From Bacteroidales bacterium UBA4243 (GTDB lineage: Bacteria; Bacteroidota; Bacteroidia; Bacteroidales; F082): a stretch of DNA of 64,000 nucleotides. The stretch spans positions 8,283-72,282 of the forward strand of contig DGXB01000098.1 in the NCBI GenBank assembly GCA_002396205.1, given 5' to 3'. The notes below the pieces were generated by a model that was not told the DNA's origin, did not search any database, and saw only the letters and a program-made list of their open reading frames with translations. Positions 59,552 through 64,000 of this stretch are shown here, one piece after another; within the stretch, counting starts at the first letter, position 1; every line of letters starts with the position of its first letter. The translations under genes and the position numbers were made by a program.

Positions 59552-60748
59552 ATGGAACGACAACGCCGCCATATCCTTTTCGCACTGTGTACCCTATTAT
59601 TAATAGGAGGTCACGCGAAAGCGCAACTAAGCCACCGCAATTATGAGGTTGAGGCTCGTGTGCACTATGGCTACATGTATTTCCAAAACGATGAATTCCA
59701 CTCTGCTTTAGGCCGTTACAGTCGGCACACGCCGAGCTACGAGCTGTCGATCCACCGAAACACCTACGGCGAAAACCGCTGGGAGGTGCTGCACAACTAC
59801 CCTTCCATCGGGTTCACCTTCTATTATTCCAGCTTCGGCAACGACAGCATCTCCGCCGAGTTGGGCAAGGTGTTCGCCCTCTACCCGTTCATCAACTTCC
59901 CCATCACGCCGAGCGAGACGAGCAAGCTGACATTCAAACTGGGCGTGGGCGTCTCCTACCTAACCAACAAGTTCGACCCGAAGGAGAACTTCCACAACTA
60001 TGCCATCGGCTCGCACGTGAACGCGGCCATCAACCTGTCGTTTGAATACCGGCAACGCATCGTCGATCGGCTGCATTGGGTGACCTCGGTCGGCCTGACA
60101 CACTTCTCGAACGGTGCCACCCGCTCGCCCAACATGGGCATCAACATCTTCAGTGTGGCCACGGGGCTTTCCTGGTATCTGGCAGCGCCCAAAGCCCACA
60201 TAGACAAGCGTTTGCGCCCGAAGAACTACCTCTTCGAGTTTGACGGCAAGCGGCATTTCGTCACCGACTACCAATACACGCTCGGTTTCAAGGACTTGAG
60301 CCAGCAATATGGGGCACACGAGTATTTCTTCGTTCACGACTTGGCCGCCAACTTCATGTTCCAGCTCACCGAGCGCGACCGTTTGGGACTCGGCATCGAA
60401 CTCGTTTACGACAACTCCGACAAGATCACCAAGCCCGACTGGAACATGTATCTCAAACCAGGCTTCCTGATTGCATACGAGATGATGCTCGACCGCGTCA
60501 GCTTCATGTTCAACGTGGGCTTGCGCAACAACGTGCCGCTCAACTCATCATCGCTCGGCTTCCTGTTTTACCAAAAGGTGGCAGCCCGTTATTACTTCAA
60601 CGACAACCTGTTTGCCACCCTCGCCTTCACCACCTACGACATCAAGGCCGACTTCATCAGCGTCGGCATCGGCTATCACATACAACACAAATACTATTTG
60701 CCGCGCCATGGAAAGAAACCACATCGCAGTCCTGTTTTTCCTCGTTAG
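59552..60748 (+). CDS. PagL-like lipid A 3-O-deacylase/acyloxyacyl hydrolase
   Basis: A 398-residue exported barrel protein (signal peptide GGHAKAQ). The PagL active-site region is GLTHFSNGATRSPNMGINIFS, with H184 and S186. It is longer than Pseudomonas PagL (about 150 residues in the mature form) and has about 170 residues after the active site that continue as beta-strands. It probably removes an acyl chain from lipid A at the outer membrane. The next gene overlaps its end by 41 bp. Confidence 0.85.
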   Translation: MERQRRHILFALCTLLLIGGHAKAQLSHRNYEVEARVHYGYMYFQNDEFHSALGRYSRHTPSYELSIHRNTYGENRWEVLHNYPSIGFTFYYSSFGNDSISAELGKVFALYPFINFPITPSETSKLTFKLGVGVSYLTNKFDPKENFHNYAIGSHVNAAINLSFEYRQRIVDRLHWVTSVGLTHFSNGATRSPNMGINIFSVATGLSWYLAAPKAHIDKRLRPKNYLFEFDGKRHFVTDYQYTLGFKDLSQQYGAHEYFFVHDLAANFMFQLTERDRLGLGIELVYDNSDKITKPDWNMYLKPGFLIAYEMMLDRVSFMFNVGLRNNVPLNSSSLGFLFYQKVAARYYFNDNLFATLAFTTYDIKADFISVGIGYHIQHKYYLPRHGKKPHRSPVFPR

Positions 60749-61496
60749 CATAGCCATGGCTTCGTGCACCAAGGTGGACGCGCTCTTCAACAACGGCGAG
60801 CCTATCACCGAGCAACGCAGCGTGGAAAAGGATTTCAACGCCATCTCGATGTCCAACAACGTGAATGTCAAGTTGGTACACGACAGGCAACCCCGATTGG
60901 AACTCACATGCCCGAAGAACCTCATTGAGAAAGTCACGACAGAAATCGTTGGCGACACCCTATACATCAAAAACGAAAACGACTTCAACTGGCTGCGGAG
61001 CTTCGACTACAGCATCGACCTGACCGTTTATTACGACAGCCTGCGGCTCATCAACTACGCCTCCATCGGCAACCTGCTTTGCACCGACTCCATCAAAGGC
61101 ATCGCCGAACAGACCATCGACTCGACAGAGATGGACATCGACACGACATGGACCAACAGCTTCTATCTCAACATCAACGAAGGCTGCGGCAACATCGACC
61201 TCACTTTCGACTGCGGTGTGCTGAAAACGCAATTCGGCAACGGCACTTCGGAAGTGACACTCAAGGGCCAATCGAGCTACACCGAAATCAACATGAGAAG
61301 CTACGGTGTGGTTCATGCCGAAAACCTCAACTCCAACTTCGTCAGGGTGCAGTCCTACTCGACCAACGATGCCTACGTTTGGGCCAGGACCAAACTCACC
61401 GTGTGGCTCCATAGCATTGGAAACGTGTATTATAAAGGCAATCCTTGGGTCGTCAAGGAATGCTATGGCGACGGTCAAGTCATCAAACTGGAATAA
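60708..61496 (+). CDS. DUF2807 (GIN) domain lipoprotein
   Basis: A 262-residue lipoprotein (MASC, Cys at about 19). FNAISMSNNVNVKLVHDRQPRLELTCPKNLIEKVTTEIVGDTLYIKNEND matches the first part of DUF2807; a beta-helix with repeated NxxL steps fills the rest. It starts inside the PagL-like gene (41-bp overlap), so translation is coupled. Function is unknown; such proteins are common at the Bacteroidota envelope. Confidence 0.86.
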   Translation: MERNHIAVLFFLVSIAMASCTKVDALFNNGEPITEQRSVEKDFNAISMSNNVNVKLVHDRQPRLELTCPKNLIEKVTTEIVGDTLYIKNENDFNWLRSFDYSIDLTVYYDSLRLINYASIGNLLCTDSIKGIAEQTIDSTEMDIDTTWTNSFYLNINEGCGNIDLTFDCGVLKTQFGNGTSEVTLKGQSSYTEINMRSYGVVHAENLNSNFVRVQSYSTNDAYVWARTKLTVWLHSIGNVYYKGNPWVVKECYGDGQVIKLE

Positions 61497-61595
61497 ATGA
61501 AAAAACATCGGAAAAAAAACGGATTTTGGTATGAAATTTGTATATCACAAGGTGGATTAATGACCTATTCAAGAACAAATAAAAAGCATAATAAG

Positions 61596-62945
61596 ATGAA
61601 AGCGTTAAGACTTCTCCCAATCATTGCGCTGATTGCCTTTGCCAGCTGCTCGTCGAACCGCAACATGGCCAAAGACGACACCTACTATTCGCCTTACGGC
61701 AACACGGGGCAGATGGCCACCGGCAACGGCTCATACGTGAGTCCCAGCATCAGCAGCAACTCGGAATACGACTACCAAGCCTACTATTCCGACAGCAAGA
61801 ACTACGTCAGCAATGCCGACCCTGTCTACCAAACCACAGAAACAGTGACCGACACGAACGGCGTCGTTTACACCACCACCGAGACCTACTATGATGCCGA
61901 CTTCGCCACGCGCATCAAGCGTTTCGGCACGCAGGCTTCCTCGTCGAGAGGCTACTATGACGACTACTACACCGGTGGCGATACCTACGTTTACGTGAAC
62001 AACTACGACCCGTTCTATTGGGACTATTACCCAGGCGTCTATGTGAGCTTTGGCTATCGTCCTTACTGGCGCAGCTACTACTGGGGCTGGGATCCTTTCT
62101 GGGGTCGCCCTTACTATAGCTATTGGGGTTGGGACCCTTATTGGGCTCCCGCCTATTGGCATCCCTACCATCACCACCATCACCACCATGACTGGCATCA
62201 CCATGGTGGTGGCCATCACCCTGGAGGCAACAATCACGGCGGCGGCAGTGGCTTCGGCAACTATGTGGCCAGCGTGCGCCACAGCAGCACCGGAGGCTCG
62301 ATGAGCCACTTAGCCCCACACAATGGGCGCCAAGGAGCCAGCGTTGGAGGCAGCATGTCGAGCCGCCCAACCACGGCAGGCAGTAGCTCAGCTCGCGTCG
62401 GGGGCAGCAGCTCAGGACGCACCGGCACCAGTAGGCCAACCATTAGCAGACCCAATGCCAGCAGCAGACCCTCGGCAGGCGTGAGCAGCCGCACTGGAAA
62501 TGCCTCGGCAAGCCGTCCGTCAAGCTCGGCTAACGCCAGCACGGGGGGTAGCCAAAGCAGCAACCGCCAATCCTACACCTCGCCAAGCAGCAGCCGTCCA
62601 TCGCGTTCCAGCTCTGAATATGTCCGTCCGCAAGGCAGCAACTCGCGCCCCTCGTCGGCTGGCACCAGCAGAAGCGGATCCAACAGTGGCAGCTATAACC
62701 GCAGCAGCTCTTCGTCGAGCGGTAGTTACAGCCGTGGCAGTTCAAGCGGGAGCTACAACCGTAGCAGCTCTTCGTCGAGAAGCAGTGGAAGCTACAACCG
62801 CAGCTCGTCAGGCTCAAGCCGCAGCTCAGGAGGCAGCTACAGCGGAGGCAGCCGTGGCTCAAGCTATAGTGGCGGTCGCAGCTCAGGTGGCGGCGGAAGC
62901 CACAGCTCGGGCGGTGGTCGTTCGGGCGGCGGTGGAAGAAGATAA
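61596..62945 (+). CDS. Low-complexity Trp/Tyr/His and Ser/Arg/Gly-rich lipoprotein
   Basis: A 449-residue lipoprotein (FASC, Cys about 20 from the ATG at 61596). I do not recognise a named family. The middle (about 135-190) is packed with Trp, Tyr and Pro (WRSYYWGWDPFWGRPYYSYW) and ends in seven His. A DWHHHGGGHHPGG stretch follows. The last 230 residues are almost only Ser, Arg, Gly, Asn and Tyr, with repeated SGSYNRSSSS units. It looks disordered and adhesive, and the His-rich part may bind metal. The upstream ATG at 61497 is less likely because it adds 33 residues before the signal peptide. Confidence 0.8.
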   Translation: MKALRLLPIIALIAFASCSSNRNMAKDDTYYSPYGNTGQMATGNGSYVSPSISSNSEYDYQAYYSDSKNYVSNADPVYQTTETVTDTNGVVYTTTETYYDADFATRIKRFGTQASSSRGYYDDYYTGGDTYVYVNNYDPFYWDYYPGVYVSFGYRPYWRSYYWGWDPFWGRPYYSYWGWDPYWAPAYWHPYHHHHHHHDWHHHGGGHHPGGNNHGGGSGFGNYVASVRHSSTGGSMSHLAPHNGRQGASVGGSMSSRPTTAGSSSARVGGSSSGRTGTSRPTISRPNASSRPSAGVSSRTGNASASRPSSSANASTGGSQSSNRQSYTSPSSSRPSRSSSEYVRPQGSNSRPSSAGTSRSGSNSGSYNRSSSSSSGSYSRGSSSGSYNRSSSSSRSSGSYNRSSSGSSRSSGGSYSGGSRGSSYSGGRSSGGGGSHSSGGGRSGGGGRR

Positions 62946-62974
62946 ATTTCGGCCATCAAAGTCAATTTGAGAAT

Positions 62975-63017
62975 AAAAGACTACCTTTGCGGTCGAAAAG
63001 CAAGGTAGTCTTTTTTT
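62975..63017 (+). terminator. Terminator overlapping the promoter of the porin gene
   Basis: AAAAGACTACCTTTGC (62975-62990) pairs with GCAAGGTAGTCTTTT (63000-63014), with one bulged T, and a T run follows. The left arm contains the next gene's -7 box. Confidence 0.75.
62982..62989 (+). promoter_or_regulatory. -7 box of the OmpP1/FadL-like gene
   Basis: TACCTTTG, 38 bp before the ATG at 63028, inside the left arm of the terminator hairpin. Confidence 0.6.
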
Positions 63018-63027
63018 ATCAGAAGCC

Positions 63028-64000
63028 ATGAAGAGAATCCTTACCATAGCCATCACAATCGCCTTTGCCACAACGGCTTTCGCGCAGGGTGCCGACGACG
63101 CGTGCCTGTATTCACAGACTTACTACCAAGGCACGGCCAAAGCATTGGGCATGGGCAACGCCCTCGGTGCCGTGGGCGGCGACATGACCTCCATCTGCAT
63201 CAACCCTGCCGGTATGGGCATCTATCGCAGCAATGAGCTTACCGCCACCTTCGATCTGCTCGACAACTTCCAGCAATCCACCTATTACGGCACTGGCAAC
63301 AACGCCAACCAAATGCGACTCACCATTCCCAACATCGGTTGGGTCAGCGCCAAGCAAAGGAGCAACTACCGTCCCCTTCGCTTCACGCAATTCGGCATCG
63401 GGCTGACGCGCACCAACGACTTCAACATCCATTCCTTCGCCAAAGGTCTCAATCCGAACAGCTCGAAAATACACAACGAGAACTTCTTCTCACAAATTGA
63501 CGGCCTCTCCCCCGACGACCTGCCCAACGATGCCTATTCCTATTGGCGCACCTACCTCATCGACGACCATCACGACGGCCAATCCTATTACTACACGAGC
63601 AACGTCCCCGAAGGCAACGTGTGGCAATCTGCAGACAACCAATTCAAAGGGCGTTCAGAAGAATGGAGCTTCACGGGAAGTGCCAACTTTCACGATTGCC
63701 TGTTCGTTGGCCTGAGCGTCAATCTTGCCCACATCAAACGAGTGGGAACCCGCACCTTTGAGGAAAGCCGTCCCAACGACGTCAACACCGACTTCAAGAA
63801 CTGGAATTATTCCGAAAGCATCAAGAGCAACGCCATGGGGTTCAACGCAAAAATCGGATTCATCTATCTTGCCAACAGTTGGTTGCGCATAGGAGGAGCC
63901 TTCCACTCGCCCACCGTCTACGGTTTCGACGAGTCGTGGCAAACCATCACCGAATCGGACTTTGTCATGTCGGGATTTCACTCCTACACCAGCGAAGAAT
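63028..64000 (+). CDS. OmpP1/FadL-like outer-membrane transport protein, 3' end missing
   Basis: The frame is open from ATG 63028 to the right edge (324 codons seen). A signal peptide (ATTAFAQ) is followed by TYYQGTAKALGMGNALGAVGGDMTSICINPAGMGIYRSNE, the typical N-terminus of Bacteroidota OmpP1/FadL-type porins annotated as hemin receptors. Further strands have alternating aromatic residues. It probably moves hydrophobic compounds across the outer membrane; the real substrate is unknown. Confidence 0.88.
   Translation, partial: MKRILTIAITIAFATTAFAQGADDACLYSQTYYQGTAKALGMGNALGAVGGDMTSICINPAGMGIYRSNELTATFDLLDNFQQSTYYGTGNNANQMRLTIPNIGWVSAKQRSNYRPLRFTQFGIGLTRTNDFNIHSFAKGLNPNSSKIHNENFFSQIDGLSPDDLPNDAYSYWRTYLIDDHHDGQSYYYTSNVPEGNVWQSADNQFKGRSEEWSFTGSANFHDCLFVGLSVNLAHIKRVGTRTFEESRPNDVNTDFKNWNYSESIKSNAMGFNAKIGFIYLANSWLRIGGAFHSPTVYGFDESWQTITESDFVMSGFHSYTSEE

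Overview
The window comes from a chromosome of a Bacteroidota bacterium, most likely of the order Bacteroidales. The evidence is gene content: DUF6089 and DUF5683 proteins, a LepB with an extra N-terminal domain, a PUR-alpha-like DUF3276 protein, the fur-purA pair, the parA-parB-DUF5683-dapB-lepB order, and an FtsK-LolA pair. The promoter signature agrees: -7 boxes of the form TAnnTTTG lie just upstream of many genes and Shine-Dalgarno motifs are mostly absent. I cannot name a genus.

Layout. Positions 1-5.7 kb (minus strand) hold uppS (5' end only), a DUF6089 barrel, nadK, rsgA, dprA and lepA. Positions 5.8-11.2 kb (plus) hold a long RelA/SpoT homologue with an altered synthetase site, a Fur-family regulator, purA and an ATP-grasp protein. 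Positions 11.2-15.4 kb are the most accessory-looking part. They carry a DUF262-HNH nuclease, an EcoRI-type adenine methyltransferase with a long structured leader, and an AAA/DUF4143 ATPase whose promoter holds three palindromes exactly 40 bp apart. Next come a two-lobed transglutaminase lipoprotein (15.4-18.0 kb) and the minus-strand rimP-nusA-infB operon with tRNA-Gln (18.0-23.0 kb).

Positions 23.2-28.8 kb form one tightly packed plus-strand operon. It encodes a CsgG-like protein, a small lipoprotein, DUF4810 and DUF799 lipoproteins, and a DUF2723 membrane glycosyltransferase, and ends in a strong terminator. Then come lgt (minus), an ECF sigma factor with a probable anti-sigma partner, and a DUF2807/beta-barrel fusion. 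A glycan and copper set follows (GH2 beta-mannosidase, CutC, GH20 hexosaminidase). A transglutaminase-like protein, a Tricorn-like protease, a HepT/MntA toxin-antitoxin pair, an FAH-family enzyme and a DEDDh exonuclease complete this part up to 45.7 kb.

Positions 45.8-58.7 kb are core genes on the plus strand: DUF3276, parA, parB, DUF5683, dapB, lepB, higB-higA, ftsK, a LolA-like protein, the exbB-exbD-tonB energy-transduction operon and folC. mazG is on the minus strand. The end of the window (59.5-64 kb, plus) holds envelope genes: a PagL-like lipid A deacylase, a DUF2807 lipoprotein, a strange Trp/Tyr/His- and Ser/Arg/Gly-rich lipoprotein, and the start of an OmpP1/FadL-type porin.

Intergenic DNA is rich in dispersed palindromes. 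There is a 28-bp element (4 copies), a 48-bp two-hairpin element (4 copies), and a MITE-like element of 123/139 bp with 16-bp terminal inverted repeats (2 copies). Several single nested-hairpin elements also occur. No insertion sequence, prophage, CRISPR array or rRNA is visible.
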